Below the pieces are notes generated by a model, which was not told the DNA's origin, made no database searches, and saw only the letters and a list, made by a program, of their open reading frames with translations. Shown in pieces: positions 27,701-42,700 of a DNA stretch of 64,000 nt; positions within the stretch are counted from its first letter, which is position 1, and the number at the start of each line of letters is the position of its first letter. A program made the position numbers and the translations under genes. The DNA lies in NCBI RefSeq assembly GCF_000429185.2, contig NZ_AUBJ02000001.1:1054001-1118000 (forward strand), in the 5' to 3' direction. The DNA is from Actinoalloteichus caeruleus DSM 43889 (GTDB taxonomy: Bacteria > Actinomycetota > Actinomycetes > Mycobacteriales > Pseudonocardiaceae).

Positions 27701-30700
27701 TTCGCGCTGGGAGGTCATTCCCTGCTCGCCACCCGGCTGGTGGCGGAGGTCCAGCGGGTGTTCGCGGTGGACCTGCCCGTTGGGGAGCTGTTCGACGCTC
27801 CCACCGTGGCCCTCCTCTCCGCGCGGCTCACCCTCGGCGGTGCCGCACGGGTACCGCTGACGGCGACGGAGAGACCACGGCTCGTCCCGCTGTCCTTCGC
27901 TCAGCAACGGCTGTGGTTCCTGCACGAACTCGACGGTGCGTCCGCCACCTACACCGTCCCGTTCGCGTTGGAGTTCTCCGGGGACGTCGACACCGACGCC
28001 CTGCACGCCGCGGTACTCGACGTGGTCGACCGGCACGAGGCGCTGCGCACGACCTTCACCGAGGTGGACGGGACACGGTGGCAGCAGGTCCGGGACACCT
28101 CGGACCTGCCCTCGGCACCCCGCGAGCACCTGGTGAGCGAGGAGCGGCTCGAACCGCTGTTGCGGGAGCTGGCGTCGGAGACCTTCGACCTCGCCGAGGA
28201 GATCCCCCTCCGGTGGTGGGTGGTGCGTACCGACGGCGGGGCGTGCCTCCTGGTGCTGTTGGCGCACCACATCGCGGTGGATGGCTGGTCGATGCGGCCG
28301 CTGACCCGCGACATCGCCTCCGCCTACGTGGCGCGCCGCGGCGGCGGTACCCCCGAGTGGGAACCGTTGACCGTCCAGTACGCGGACTTCACGGTCTGGC
28401 AACGCGGCGTGCTTGGCTCCGGGACGTCCCCGGGGAGCGCCGCGTCAGACCAACTGGCGTACTGGCGGGACGCGCTGGCCGGGGTTCCCGAGGAAATTCC
28501 CCTGCCCGCTGACCGACCCCGTCCAGCGGCTCCCTCCAACGGCGGAGGACGAGTGCTGTTCGAGGTCCCCTCTGAGCTCAGCACCCGGCTGGCCGCCCTC
28601 GCTCGCGATGCGGGCGCCACGATGCACATGCTCGCCCACGCGGCCGTCGCGATGCTGTTGTCCCGGCTCGGCGCCGGCACCGACATCCCGTTGGGCGCCC
28701 CCGTCGCCGGGAGGACGGACCACGCGGTGGAGGACCTGGTCGGGTTCTTCGTGAACTCCGTGGTGTTGCGGGCTGACCTGACCGGCGACCCAAGCTTCAC
28801 CGAGGTCCTCGGTCGGACGCGGGCCACCGCGCTCGCCGCCTACCGGAACCAGGACGTCCCCTTCGACTGGGTGGTCGACGAGGTCAACCCGGCCCGCTCA
28901 ACCGCGCGACACCCGCTGTTCCAGGTGATGGTGGAATTCGACCCCGCTGACCAGTACCAGCTCGCCGGGGCGTTCGACGCGGTCGCGGGGTTGGGCGTCA
29001 CCGCCCGCACCATCGACACCGGCATGGTTCCCTTCGACCTGTCCGTGGTGTTCGCCCAGGATGGGGGCGGGCGGCTGACCTACGCCGTCGAGTACGCGTC
29101 GGACCGGTTCGACCGAGCGACCGCCGAACGTCTCGGCCTTCGGCTGCTCCGGTTGCTGCACACGGTCGCGGAGCGGCCGGATCTCCCGTTGAGCGGTGTC
29201 GACCTGCTGGATCCGGGCGAGCTGCGCCGGATGCTGGTCGAGTGGAACGACACCGCCACCCAGGTCGAACCGGTCAGCGTCATCGACCTGTTCCACCGCC
29301 AGGTGGCCCGCGGGCCGAACTCCGTCGCCGCGGTGCGCGGGAGCGAGTCGCTCACCTACGCCGAACTCGATCGCAGGGCCAACCGCCTGGCTGGACTGCT
29401 GGTGGAGGCGGGGGTGGCACCGGGAGCGCGGGTGGCGATCCTGCAGGAACGCTCACTCGACCTGTTGGTGTCGACGGTGGCCGTGCTCAAGGCCGGTGCC
29501 GCCTACGTCCCGTTGGACCCGACGCAGCCCGAGGCGAGGTCGCGGTGGACCGCGGAGGACGCCGACGTCGTGCTGCTGCTCACCGACCGTGCTTCGACCG
29601 CCGTGGCGCCGGCCGGCATCGGTACCGTGCGGATCACCGACGAGGGGGTGACGGACGGGTACCCGGACATCCGGCCTGAGGTCACCACCCACCCCGAACA
29701 GGCGGTGTACGTCATGTACACCTCGGGGTCGACGGGAACCCCGAAGGGCGTGCTCAACACGCACCGCAACGTCGTGCACCTGGCGACCAACTCGTACTGG
29801 GGCCGGGGGAACCACGACGCGGTGCTGATGCACTCCCCGTTCGCGTTCGACGCGTCGACCTTCGAGATCTGGGTTCCGCTGCTCACCGGCGGCACCGTGG
29901 TCGTCGCCTCCCCCGGCAGGCTCGGCGCCGCCGAGTTCGCTGACGCGATCACCGAGGGCGGCGTGACCGGACTGTTCGTCAGCGCGGGTCTGTTCCGCAC
30001 GCTGGCCGACGAGGACCCGGGGTGCTTCGCCGGGGTCCGGGAACTGTGGGCGGGCGGTGACGTGGTGTCCCAGGCGGCGGTGAGCCGCGTCCTGGAGGCC
30101 TGCCAGGGGATCGTCGTCGCCAACGAGTACGGGCCGACGGAGACCACGGTGTTCTCGTCGGTGAATCCGATGTCCCGAGGTGACGAGGTCCCCTCGACGG
30201 TCCCCATCGGACGACCGTTGTGGAACACGGGGCTGTACGTGCTGGACGAACGGTTGCGGCCGGTACCGCCCGGGGTCACCGGGGAGCTGTACATCGCCGG
30301 GGCTGGTGTCGCACGCGGGTACTGGCGACGTGCCGGGCTCACCGCCGCGAGGTTCCTCGCCTGTCCGTTCGGTTCCCCGGGCGACCGCATGTACCGGACG
30401 GGAGACCTGGTGCGGTGGACCGAGTCAGGTGAGCTGGTCTTCCTCGGCAGGATCGACGAACAGGTCAAGATCCGCGGTTTCCGCATCGAACCGGGTGAGG
30501 TCGAGTCGCTGCTGGTCGCGGAACCCGGTGTCGCCGAGGCGGCGGTCACCGTGCGGGAGGAGCCGCCGGGTGACAGGCACCTCGTCGCCTACGTCGTCCC
30601 GGACGGCACGGGACCGTGCGAGCCGGACGTGTTGCGATCCGCGCTGGCCAGGGTCGCGCCGGACTACCTGGTCCCGTCAGTGGTGGTGGTCCTACGGGAG

Positions 30701-33700
30701 TTGCCGCTGACCCGGAACGGGAAACTGGACCGCGCCGCGCTGCCCGCTCCGGACCGAGGTGTCCCGACACGGGGTGCGGCACCGGCGGGAACCCCTCGTG
30801 AACGAGCGCTCTGCGAGTTGTTCGGCCAGGTCCTCGGGGTCAGCGACGTGGGCGTGGACGACAACTTCTTCGCGATCGGTGGTCATTCGCTGATGGCGGC
30901 CCGCTTGGCCAGCAGGGTCCGGGCCGAACTCGGGGTCGAACTGCGAATTCGGGTGATCTTCGACTTCCCCACCCCTGCCGGCATCGCCGCGCGGCTCGAC
31001 GCGTCCGGCCCGGCCCGGCCGGCGCTGGGCCCTCTGCCCCGTCCGGAGATCGTGCCGCTGTCGTTCGCGCAGCGGCGCATGTGGTTCCTGCACCGGCTGG
31101 AGGGCAGGTCCGCCACCTACAACATGCCGTTGGCGTTGCGGCTGAGCGGCCGGTTGGACCGCGTGGCGCTCCAAGCCGCCGTCGCGGACGTCGTGGGACG
31201 TCACGAGGCCTTGCGCACGGTGTACCCGGACAGGTCGGGTGAACCCCACCAGGTCGTCCTCGAGCCGGACGCGGCCGTGGTGGACTGGCGGGTCGAGGCG
31301 GTGCCGACGGCCCGGCTGGACGAGGTGTTGTCCCGGTACGCGCGTGAGGTCTTCGACCTGTCGCGCGAGGTACCCGTGCGCGCCAGGTTGTTGGAGACCG
31401 GTGGCGACGAGCACGTGCTCCTCCTGGTCGTCCATCACATCGCCGCCGACGGATGGTCGATGGCGCCGTTGCTGGAGGACCTGAGCTCCGCCTACGACGC
31501 GAGGCGACGCGGCGCACGACCGGGCTGGGCCGAGCTGCCCGTCCAGTACGCCGACTACACGATGTGGCAGCGGAACCTGCTGGGTGTTCCCGACGCTCCG
31601 AGCGAGTTCCTGGAGCGGCAGGTGGACTACTGGACGGCCCAGCTGGAGGGTGTTCCCGGCCGGTTGCGGTTGCCCTCGGACCGCCCGGCGCCGGCGACGG
31701 CGTCCTACCGCGGTTCGTTCGTCTCCGCCGAGTTCGACGGTGAGGTGCAACGTGAGCTCGCCGCGTTGGCGAGCGCGACCGGTGCCACGGTGTTCATGGT
31801 GTTGCAGGCCAGCCTCGCGGCCCTGCTGACCAGGTTGGGGGCGGGCACCGACGTGCCCATCGGGTCACCGATCGCCGGCCGCGCCGACGAAGCGCTCGAC
31901 CCCCTGGTCGGGTTCTTCGTCAACACCCTGGTGCTGCGGACCGACACCTCGGGCGACCCGGGCTTCTCTGAGCTCGTCGCGCGTGTCCGCAACCGGGCAT
32001 TGGCCGCCTACGCGCACCAGGACGTGCCGTTCGAGTACCTGGTGGAGCGGATCAACCCGGACCGCTCCGCCGGTCACCACCCGTTGTTCCAGGTCGCGTT
32101 GGCGCTGCAGAACGCCCCGACTGGCTCCGTGTCGCTGCCGGACCTCACGGCGCGCGGGGTGTGGGCGCACACCGGGACCTCCCGGTTCGACCTGTTGTTC
32201 TCGCTGACCGAACGAGCGGGTGGCGCGGGGATCGAGGTCATGCTCGAGTACTCGACCGACCTGTTCGACGAGTCCGGGGCGCGCGACCTGGTCGACCGGT
32301 GGGAGCGGTTGCTGCGCGGCGTGCTGGCCGACCCCGGACGCTCCATCGGATCGGTACCACTGCTTTCCCAGCAGGAGTGGGCCGAGGAGACGGGGAACCC
32401 CGGGCTGGCGGGACCAACCGTGCCGACGCCCGTTGTGGACGACCTCGCCGAACTCTTCGCCGCCCAGGTCAGGAGAACGCCGGGTTCGGTCGCCCTGGTG
32501 GACGACGAGATCAGCCTGACGTACGCCGAGGTGGACGCCAGGGCGAACAGGCTGGCGCACTGGCTGCGTGCGCACGGGGCCGGGCCGGAACGGTTCGTCG
32601 GCGTGCTGTTGCCCCGGTCGGTCGACCTCGTGGTCGCGGTTCTCGCGGTGCTGAAGTCCGGATCGGCCTACGTTCCGCTGGACCCCGACTACCCGGAGGA
32701 CCGACTGGAGCTGATCCGCCGCGACACCGGCCTCGTCGCGGTCGTGGACGCGGATTCCGTGCGCTGGTCCCTCGACCAGTCACTTCCCGCCACCGACCCT
32801 CCCCGTGGCACGACACGCGCCAACGCGGCCTACGTGATCCACACCTCCGGTTCGACCGGTACGCCGAAGGGGGTCGTCGTCCCTCACGGCAACGTCCTGC
32901 GCCTGCTCGCCTCCGCCGGTCAGCTCTTCGACGTCGGACCGGACGACGTGTGGACCCTGTTCCACTCCACGTCCTTCGACTTCTCGGTGTGGGAGATGTG
33001 GGGAGCCCTCGCCTCCGGTGGTCGACTGGTCGTCGTCCCCTTCGAGGTCAGCCGCACTCCGACGAGATTCCTGCGCCTGCTCACCGAACACCAGGTGACG
33101 GTGCTCAGCCAAACCCCGTCGGCGTTCTACCAGCTGGCCGACACCGTGGTGGACTCGGCCGAACTCCCGCCGCTCCGGCTGCGCACCGTGGTCTTCGGTG
33201 GTGAGGCACTCGACGTCGACCGCCTCGCGGCCTGGCGGGAACGGTTCGGCACCGGAGGCCCGGATCTGGTCAACATGTACGGCATCACCGAGGTCACCGT
33301 CCACGTGAGCCACCTGGTACTCGGCGACGTGGCGGAGCGCGGCCCGGGGTTCAGCCCGTTGGGTGGACCGCTGCCCGGCCTCCGGGCCCTCGTGCTGGAC
33401 GAGGGTCTCCGCCCAGTACCTCGCGGAGTCGCCGGCGAGCTGTACGTGGCGGGAGAACAGGTGGCCAGGGGTTACCTGGGCAGGCCCGGCCTGACGTCGA
33501 GCCGGTTCGTCGCCGACCCGTTCGTCGGGAACGGGGCCCGCATGTACCGGACCGGCGATCTGGTGCGCCGGGATCGCGGCGGCAGTCTGGAGTTCGTCGG
33601 ACGCGTCGACGACCAGGTCAAGATCCGGGGCTTCCGCATCGAGCCAGGGGAGATCGAGACGACGCTCCGCCAGCACCCGGGCGTCCGGCACGCCGCTGTC

Positions 33701-36700
33701 GTCGCGCGGGAGGACCAGGCCGACGACCGCCGTCTCGTCGCCTACGTCGTTCCCGCGGAGCGGCCCGGCGGTGATGGCGCCGAACACGTCACGGAGTGGC
33801 GCGAGACCTACGACTCGGTTTACACGCGGCCGAACGACCTCGCTTTCGGCGAGGACTTCACGGGATGGGACAGCTCGTACACGGGCCAGCCGATCCCCTT
33901 GGAGGAGATGCGGCGGTGGCGGGAGGACATCGTCTCGCTGATCCGGTCCTACCGGCCGGCGCGGGTGTTGGAGATCGGGGTGGGCTCGGGCCTGCTGCTC
34001 TCCCAGTTGGCCGACGACTGCGAGGTGTACTGGGGCACGGACTTCTCCGGAGCGGTCATCGACCGGTTGCGTGGCCAGGTCGCCACGGCGGGACTGGCCG
34101 AGCGGGTGGTGCTGCGGTGCCAGGCCGCCGACGTGGTCGACGGGTTACCGGCGGGCTTCTTCGACACCGTGGTGATCAATTCGGTGGTCCAGTACTTCCC
34201 GAGCGGGGACTACCTGGAGCGGGTGGTCGACGCCGCGCTGGCCCTGGTGGCGCCGGGTGGGCGTGTCCTGATCGGTGACGTCCGCAACGCCGACACCCTC
34301 CGCGCGCTGCACACCGGCATCCACCTGGCGAGGCACCCCGGGGGGAGGAAGCCGAGACCGGCTCCGCTGCGCGTCGCCGTGGACCGCGCCGTGCTCCTGG
34401 AGAAGGAGCTGGTGGTGGCGCCCCGCTTCTTCGGCCGGTTCGCCGACCGCGTGGACGGGCTGGAGATCAGGTTGAAGCGGGGTGACTACCACAACGAGCT
34501 GACCCGGCACCGCTACGAGGTGGTGATGCACCGGAAGCCCTCGGAGGTGGTGTCACTCGAGGACGCGCCCGCCCTTGTCTGGGGGCGGGACGTGGTGTCC
34601 CTCGCCGGACTTCCCGGCACGCTGGAGCACCCGCTCCGCATCACGGGTCTGCCGAACGCGAGGATCGCGGGCGAGGCGTTCGACCACCACGGGCGCCCGC
34701 TCGTCGTCGACGGCGTCGACCCCGAGGACGTCGCCAGCTGGGGTGAGCGGCGAGGGCTCCTGGTGGTCACCACCTGGCACCCCCGGTCACCGGAACTCTT
34801 CGACGCGGTGCTGCTGCCACCGACGTTGGCTGGGACGGCGCTGGCCGGAACGCACCGGACCGAACCGGACACCCGGCCGGCCGTGAACGAACCGACGACG
34901 GCCCGGGCCGTGACGGGACTGCCCAAGACCCTGCGGGAGTTCGCTACGCGTCACCTGCCCGCCCACCTGGTGCCCTCGGCCGTCGTTGTCCTCGGCGCCA
35001 TGCCGCTCACACCGAGCGGGAAACTCGACCACCGTGCCCTGCCCGCTCCGGCGTTCGTCTCGGAGGGGCTCCGCGCGCCACGCACCCCGAGGGAGGCAGT
35101 GCTCTGCGAACTGTTCGCGGACGTCCTCGGTTCGACCTCGGTCGGCGTCGATGACGACTTCTTCGCCCTGGGGGGCCACTCGCTGTTGGCGACCCGGTTG
35201 GCGAGCCGGATTCGCTCGGTCCTCGGTGTCGAGATGGGTATCCGCGCCCTGTTCGAAACCCCGACGGTGGCTGGCCTCGCGGCCCGGTTGCCGGGTGGAC
35301 CGGTCCGGGAACCCCTGGTGCGGCAGCCGCGTCCGGATGTGGTTCCGCTGTCCTTCGCGCAGCAACGCCTGTGGTTCCTCTACAAGGTGGAGGGCCCCTC
35401 GGCCACCTACAACATGCCCGTCACGCTGCGGCTCACCGGGCGTCTGGACGAGGAGGCGCTGACGGCGGCCGTCCACGACGTGGTGGGCCGGCACGAGGCG
35501 CTGCGCACCGTGTTCCCCGAAACCAACGGCACACCACACCAGCACGTGCTCGCCCTCGACGAGGTCGACCTGGGTTGGGAGACGAGGACGGCCACCGAGC
35601 GGGCCCTGCCACGGCTGTTGGCCGAGGTCGCCCGGCACGGCTTCGACCTCGCCACCGACGCCCCGATCCGGGTGTGGCGGTTCGACCTGGCCTCGGACGA
35701 CCGGGTGCTCGTGCTCGCCATGCACCACATCGCCGGCGACGGCTGGTCGATGGCTCCGCTCGTCCGCGACCTGGTGGCGGCGTACACGGCGAGGCTTGAC
35801 GGGCACGAACCCGGCTGGGAGCCGCTGCCGGTGCAGTACGCCGACTACACGGTGTGGCAGCACCGGGTGCTCGGCACGCTGGAGGCCCCGGAGAGCGTCC
35901 TCTCCAGCCAGGTCCGGTACTGGTCCGACCAGCTCGCCGGGCTCCCGGAGACCCTGCCGCTCCCGACGGACCGGCCCCGCCCGCCGGTAGCGTCACACCG
36001 CGGCGGTTTCCTGGAGTTCGCTCTGCCCGCGCCGTTGCACGAAGGCATGCTGGCGCTGTCCGGCCAGCACGGTGCCACGGTGTTCATGCTGCTCCAGGCG
36101 GGTATGGCCGCGCTGTTGACCCGACTGGGCGCGGGCACCGACATCCCCCTCGGGGCACCGATCGCGGGCCGGACCGACCAGGCGCTTGATGACCTCGTCG
36201 GGTTCTTCGTCAACACCCTGGTGCTGCGGACCGACACCTCCGGTGATCCCACCTTCGCGGAACTGGTCGAACAGGTCCGGGAACGGAGCCTGTCGGCGTA
36301 CGCGAACCAGGACGTGCCCTTCGAAACCCTCGTCGAGGTGCTCAATCCTCGGCGCTCCCAAGCACACCACCCGCTGTTCCAGGTCGCGTTGGCCCTGCAG
36401 AACGCGTCAGCGCCGACACTGGAGCTGCCGGGCCTGGTCGTCACGCCGTGGACCGCGCACACCGGAACGGCGCGGTTCGACCTCCTGTTCTCCCTGACCG
36501 AGCGTGTCCGCCCCGAGGACGGGCGGTCGGACGGCGCGACGGGATTCGTCGAGTACGCGACGGACCTGTTCGACCGGCACACCGTCGAACTCCTGGTCGA
36601 GCACTGGTTGCGTCTGCTCGAACAGTTCGTCGCCGACCCGCACCGCCCGATCAGCCACGCGGAGCTCGTGGGGACCGATGGTTCCGCGTCCGCCCCCGCC

Positions 36701-39700
36701 GTCCGGCGGGAGGTGCGACCCGGGCAGCTCCTCCCCGACCTGTTCGTGGCGCAGGCGTCGCGCACCCCGGACGCGGTGGCGGTGACCGACGGTTCCTCGG
36801 AGTTGACCTACGCGGAGCTCGACGCGCGGTCGAACCGGCTGGCCCACTGGTTGACCAGCAAGGAGGTGGGGCCGGAGGACCTGGTCGGCGTACTGGTGCC
36901 CCGGTCGGTCGAGACCGTCGTGACGATCCTGGGAGTGCTCAAGAGCGGTGCGGCGTACCTGCCGCTCGACCCGGACTACCCGGCCGACCGCCTGGCGTTC
37001 ATGCTGGCCGACGCCCGCCCCACCCAGGTGCTCGCCACCACTTCCCTGGCGGAACGGCTCGGCGCCCTCCACGAGGGCACCGCCCTGCTGGACACCCTGG
37101 GTGGGGAACTGGCCGTCATGCCGTCGACCGCACCCACCGACGACGAGCGTCGGCAGCCCCTCCTGCCGGACCACCCGGCCTACGTGATGTACACGTCGGG
37201 GTCCACCGGAACGCCCAAGGGCGTGGTCGTCCCGCACCGCGGGCTTCGTGACCTCGTCAGCTTCGCCATCGCGGACCTGGGGCCCCGTCGTCTCGGGAGG
37301 ATGCTCGCGACCACGTCGCTGAACTTCGACGTCTCGGTCTTCGAAATGTTCCCGCCGCTGGCGTGCGGCGGGACGGTCGAGGTCGTCAACGACCTGCTGG
37401 GACTGCTCGACCGGGGCGTTGACGCGCCCACCGGACTGCTCAGCGCCGTGCCCTCGGCGTTCACCCAGTTCTTCGAGGCGGCGGCACATCCGCCCACCGT
37501 GGACACCGTGGTGTTCGGCGGCGAGGCGATCCCGGTGAATCTCGTCGAGATGTTGCACGACGTGTCACCGGGCTGTCGGGTCGTCAACATCTACGGCCCC
37601 ACCGAGGCGACGGTGTTCGTCACGCGGTGGTACTCCGACGAGCGGGTCGCGGCCGTTCCCCCCATCGGCGAGCCGACGGCATCGACCGTCGTGCGGGTGC
37701 TGGACGACAGGTTGCGTCCGGTGCCGGCCGGGGTCAGCGGCGAACTCTACGTCGGCGGAGGCCAGCTCGCGCGGGGCTACCTGCGGCGACCAGGTCTCAC
37801 CGCGGGTCGGTTCGTGGCCAATCCCTTCGGGCCGGCCGGCTCCCGGATGTACCGGACCGGCGATGTCGTGCGGTGGAACGCGGCGGGCGAACTGGAATTC
37901 CTCGGCCGGTCCGACGACCAGGTCAAGGTCCGCGGCTACCGGATCGAACCGGGTGAGGTCGAAGCCGCCCTGCGGTCACATCCGGAGGTGGCGCACTCGG
38001 TGGTGGTCGTCCGGGAGGACCAGCCTGGTGACCGCCGCCTGGTCGGGTACGTCGTGCCCGGGGACGGGGATGGGGGCGAGGACGTCGCGGGGAAGCTCAG
38101 CGAGTGGCGGGAGACCTACGACTCCCTGTACACCGACTCGCGCATCGACGTCTTCGGGGAGGACTTCACCGGGTGGGACAGCTCCTACTCCGGGGCGCCG
38201 ATCCCCCTACCGGAGATGCGGGAATGGCGCGACGCCATCGTCTCCCTCATCCGATCCCACCACCCACGCCGCATCCTGGAGGTCGGCGTCGGCACGGGTC
38301 TCCTGCTCTCCCGCCTCGCCCCCGACTGCGACGAGTACTGGGGCACCGACTTCTCCGGCGCCGTCATCGAACGCCTCACCGCCGAGGTCACCTCGGCCGG
38401 TCTCCACGACCGGGTCGTCCTCCGCCACCAGGCCGCCGACGTGGTGGACGGCCTGCCCACCGACCACTTCGACACCATCGTGCTCAACTCGGTCGCGCAG
38501 TACTTCCCGGGAGGCGCGTACCTGGAGCGGGTGCTGGACGGCCTGCTGGACGTCCTGGCGCCGGGCGGTCGCGTCATCGTGGGTGATGTCAGGAACCTCC
38601 GGACGGTCGAGGCACTGCACACGGCGGTGCAACGGCGTCGGCACGGGGTGGTGGGCTCCGGGCTGGCCGCCGCGGTGCGGCACGCCGTGCACCGGGAACG
38701 GGAACTGCTCGTCGCCCCGGAGTTCTTCGCGGGTCTGGCGGCCAGGGACCGAAGGGTGGGGGCCGTCGACCTGCGGCTCAAGCGGGGCGGCCACCACAAC
38801 GAGCTGACCAGGCACCGGTACGAGGTCGTGTTGCACAAGGAGCCGGCCAGGGCGCTGGACCTGGGGGCCGCCCCGGTGTCGGAGTGGGGCTCCGCCATCG
38901 GCTCCCTGGACGAGCTGGTCGCGCGCGTGGAGGACCCCGTCCGCGTCACCGGCCTGCCCAACGCCCGACTCGCCGGGGAGTCCAGGGAACAGGTGGGTTC
39001 CCTGGTCGACCCGGAGGACGTCGTCGCCTGGGCCGCCGAACGGGGGCTGTCGGCGTACCCGACGTGGTCGTCGGAGTCCCCGGACCTCTTCGACGTCGTC
39101 CTGGTCCCGGCCTCGCTCGACCAGACGGTGGTGACCGGCTCGTACCTCGCCTCGGCCGCCTCGGCCGGCGAGGTCGTCAACGTGCCCTTCGCGGCGCTGG
39201 CGACGGACGAGTTGCTCGCATCCGTCCGCGCGCACGCGGCGGGACGACTGCCGGAGTACATGGTGCCCTCCGCGCTCGTCGCGATTCCCGAGATTCCCCT
39301 GAGCCCGAACGGGAAGCTCGACCGGCGGGCCCTTCCCGCTCCGGTGACGGCCTCCGCGGTGAGCACCGGCAGGCTCTCCTCGGTCGAGGAGGTGCTGTGC
39401 GGCCTGTTCGGCGAGGTCCTGGGGGTCACCGACGTCGGGGTGGATGACGACTTCTTCCTGTTGGGCGGTCATTCCCTCCTGGCGACCCGCCTGGTGAGCC
39501 GGGTCAGGGCGGTGTTGGGCGTCGAACTGCCGATCCGGGTGCTCTTCGACGCCTCGTCGGTACGGCGGCTGGTCAGCGGGTTGGGCTGGGACGGCGGCGT
39601 GCGGACGGAGTTGGGCGCGCGGGAACGACCGGAGGTCGTACCCCTGTCCTTCGCCCAACGCAGGCTGTGGTTCCTGTGGCGCTTCGAGGGCGCCTCCGCG

Positions 39701-42700
39701 ACCTACAACATGCCGATGGCGCTGCGGCTGTCCGGCGAAGTGGACCTCCAGGCGCTGGGGGACGCCGTTCGCGACGTCGTCGGACGGCACGAGGCCCTCC
39801 GCACGATCTTCCCCGAGGTGGACGGTGAACCACGTCAGCTCGTCGTCTCCCCGGAGGCGGCTGTCGTCGACTGGGCCACGCTCGACGTCACCGAGGACCA
39901 GCTTCCGACGGTGACCGGGGCGCTGGCCCGCCAGCCGTTCGACCTGGACCGCGACCTCCCGGTGCGCGGGCGTGCCCTCACCGTCGGTCCGGGCGAGCAC
40001 GTGCTGATGCTGGTGACGCACCACATCGCCGGCGACGGGTGGTCAGTGGCGCCGCTGGTCCGTGATCTGGTCGCCGCCTACACGGCACGCCGCTCCGACA
40101 CCGCGCCCGCGTGGTCGCCGCTCCCGGTGCAGTACGCCGACTACACGCTGTGGCAGCGGGACCTCCTCGGTGAGGTGGACGACCCGGGCAGCCTGTTCTC
40201 CCGCCAGGTCGACTACTGGCGGGACCAGCTGGCGGGACTGGGCGGGGTCGTCAGCCTGCCCACCGACCGGCCCCGCCCCGCGGTGGCGTCGTTCCTCGGC
40301 GACACCGTCGAGTTCGACCTCGGCACCGAGATCAGCGGGCGGGTCGCGGACGTCGCCCGCCAGACCGGCGCGACCGTGTTCATGGTCCTCCAGGCGAGTC
40401 TGGCCGCCCTGCTGTCCCGTTGGGGCGCCGGAACGGACATCCCGCTGGGCAGCGGGGTCGCCGGCCGCACGGACGAGGCACTGGAGGATCTGGTCGGGTT
40501 CTTCGTCAACACCGTGGTACTGCGAGCGGACGTGTCAGGTGACCCTTCCTTCCGCGAACTGGTGCGCCGGGTACGGGAGCGGAGCCTGGGTGCCTTCGCG
40601 CACCAGGACGTCCCGTTCGACCACCTGGTGGAGGTACTGAACCCGGACCGTTCGCCGGCGTACCACCCGATGTTCCAGGTCGCGATGGTGCTCCAGAACA
40701 CGCCGGAAGCGAACCTGACCGTGCCCGGCGCGACCGTGAGCCCGTTGTCGACGAGCACGGGAACGGCCCGCTTCGACCTGCTGGTCTCCCTCACGGAGGA
40801 CTCGGCTGACGGCGGGAACCTCACGGGCTTCGTCGAGTACGCCACCGATCTGTTCGACCGGACGACCATCACGGGGTTCCTCGCACGGTGGACGCGGGTC
40901 CTCGAGCAGGTCACCGGTGATCTCGACCTGCCGGTCCAGCGGCTGGACCTCGTCGGTGACGTCGAACGCGGTCGAGTCCTGCTGGAGTGGAACGACTCCG
41001 GTCGGGATGTCCGCCACCTCCCGTTGGGAGAGTTGATCGGAGAGCACGTCGACCGCGACGGCTCGGCGATCGCCGTTGCCTCGGCGGAGGTCCACCTCAC
41101 CTACGCGGAATTGGACGCCCGCGCCAACCGGTTGGCGCGATGGCTGGGTGAGCAGGGCGTGGGCGCCGGCTCGGTGGTCGGGCTGCGGCTGCCGCGCTCC
41201 GTCGATCTGGTGGTGGCCGTGCTCGCGGTGTCCAGGTCGGGGGCCGCGTTCCTGCCGTTGGACCCCACCTACCCGCGGGACCGGTTGGACCTCATGGTCG
41301 CCGACGCGCGGCCGGTGCTCGTCGTCGACGAGGCGGTCCTGGCCCGTGACCGGTCCCACCTGCCGGCCAGTCGACCGGAGGTCGTGGTGGATCCGGCCGG
41401 CGCCGCCTACGTCATCTACACGTCGGGCTCGTCGGGTGCTCCCAAGGGCGTGGTGGTCTCCCACCTCGGGCTCTCCGGCCTCGCGCTCGCACACCGCGAG
41501 GAGCTGGACATCGGGCCCGGGGGGCGGGTGCTGCAGTTCGCCTCCCCCAGCTTCGACGCCTCGGTGTGGGAGCTGGTCATGGCGCTGGGCACTGGCGCGA
41601 CGTTGGTCGTGGCCGGGGAGGGGACTCTGGTCGGCGACTCCCTGACCACCGCTCTGGTGGAGGGGCGCGTCAGCCACGCCACCCTGCCGCCCTCGGTCCT
41701 GGCGACGCTCTCCCCCGCGAACTTGCCGGAACTGCGCACCGTGGTCGTCGCTGGTGAGGCGATGCCCTCGGACCTGGTCCGGCTGTGGGCGCCGGGTCGC
41801 CGACTGATCAACGCCTACGGCCCCACGGAGACGACGGTCTGCGCGACGATGAGCCGCCCGTTGACCGGAGGGTCGGCGCCCATCGGTTCCCCGATGCCCA
41901 ACACCAGGGCGTACGTGTTGGACGACCGGCTGCGGCCTGTCGCCCCGGGCGACGCCGCGGAGCTCTACGTGGCGGGCGATCCGTTGGCACTCGGTTACCT
42001 CGCGCGGGCCGGCGTCACGGCCGGCCGTTTCGTGGCCAACCCCTTCGGGCCGGCCGGCTCCCGGATGTACCGGACCGGCGACGTCGTGCGGTGGAACACG
42101 GCGGGCGAACTGGAATTCCTCGGTCGCGCCGACGACCAGGTCAAGCTGCGCGGCCACCGGGTCGAGCCGGGCGAGGTCGAAGCGGCGCTACGCCTGCACC
42201 CGCGGGTGGACCAGGCCGTGGTGGGCGTGTTCGGCGACCGCCTCGTCGGGTACGTGGTCCCGGCGGAGGCCACGGCGGAGGGCTCCGACGCGGAGCTGGT
42301 GGAGGAGTGGCGTCAGACCTACGACTCGATCTACTCCCGACCGGCCGAGGGCGCGTTCGGGGAGGACTTCACCGGGTGGGACAGCTCCTACTCCGGGGCG
42401 CCGATCCCCCTACCGGAGATGCGGGAATGGCGCGACGCCATCGTCTCCCTCATCCGATCCCACCACCCACGCCGCATCCTGGAGGTCGGCGTCGGCACGG
42501 GTCTCCTGCTCTCCCGCCTCGCCCCCGACTGCGACGAGTACTGGGGCACCGACTTCTCCGGCGCCGTCATCGAACGCCTCACCGCCGAGGTCACCTCGGC
42601 CGGTCTCCACGACCGGGTCGTCCTCCGCCACCAGGCCGCCGACGTGGTGGACGGCCTGCCCACCGACCACTTCGACACCATCGTGCTCAACTCGGTCGCG

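Larger units (their letters stand above)
35326..39624 (+). other. NRPS1 module 5: C-A-nMT-T, substrate unassigned
   Basis: Code DVFSVGIVFK. The A domain belongs to a distinct clade ([25 protein letters not shown]). DVFS-type codes are recalled from piperazate domains, but a ring nitrogen would not suit the methyltransferase here, so no call is made. MT from residue 5889 shares 356 identical bases with module 6. Carrier Ser6329. Confidence 0.8.

Noticed and set aside
35326-39624. Module 5 as a piperazic acid module because of its DVFS code
   Set aside because: The module contains an apparently intact N-methyltransferase, which does not fit a cyclic ring nitrogen; the code match is partial and from memory.
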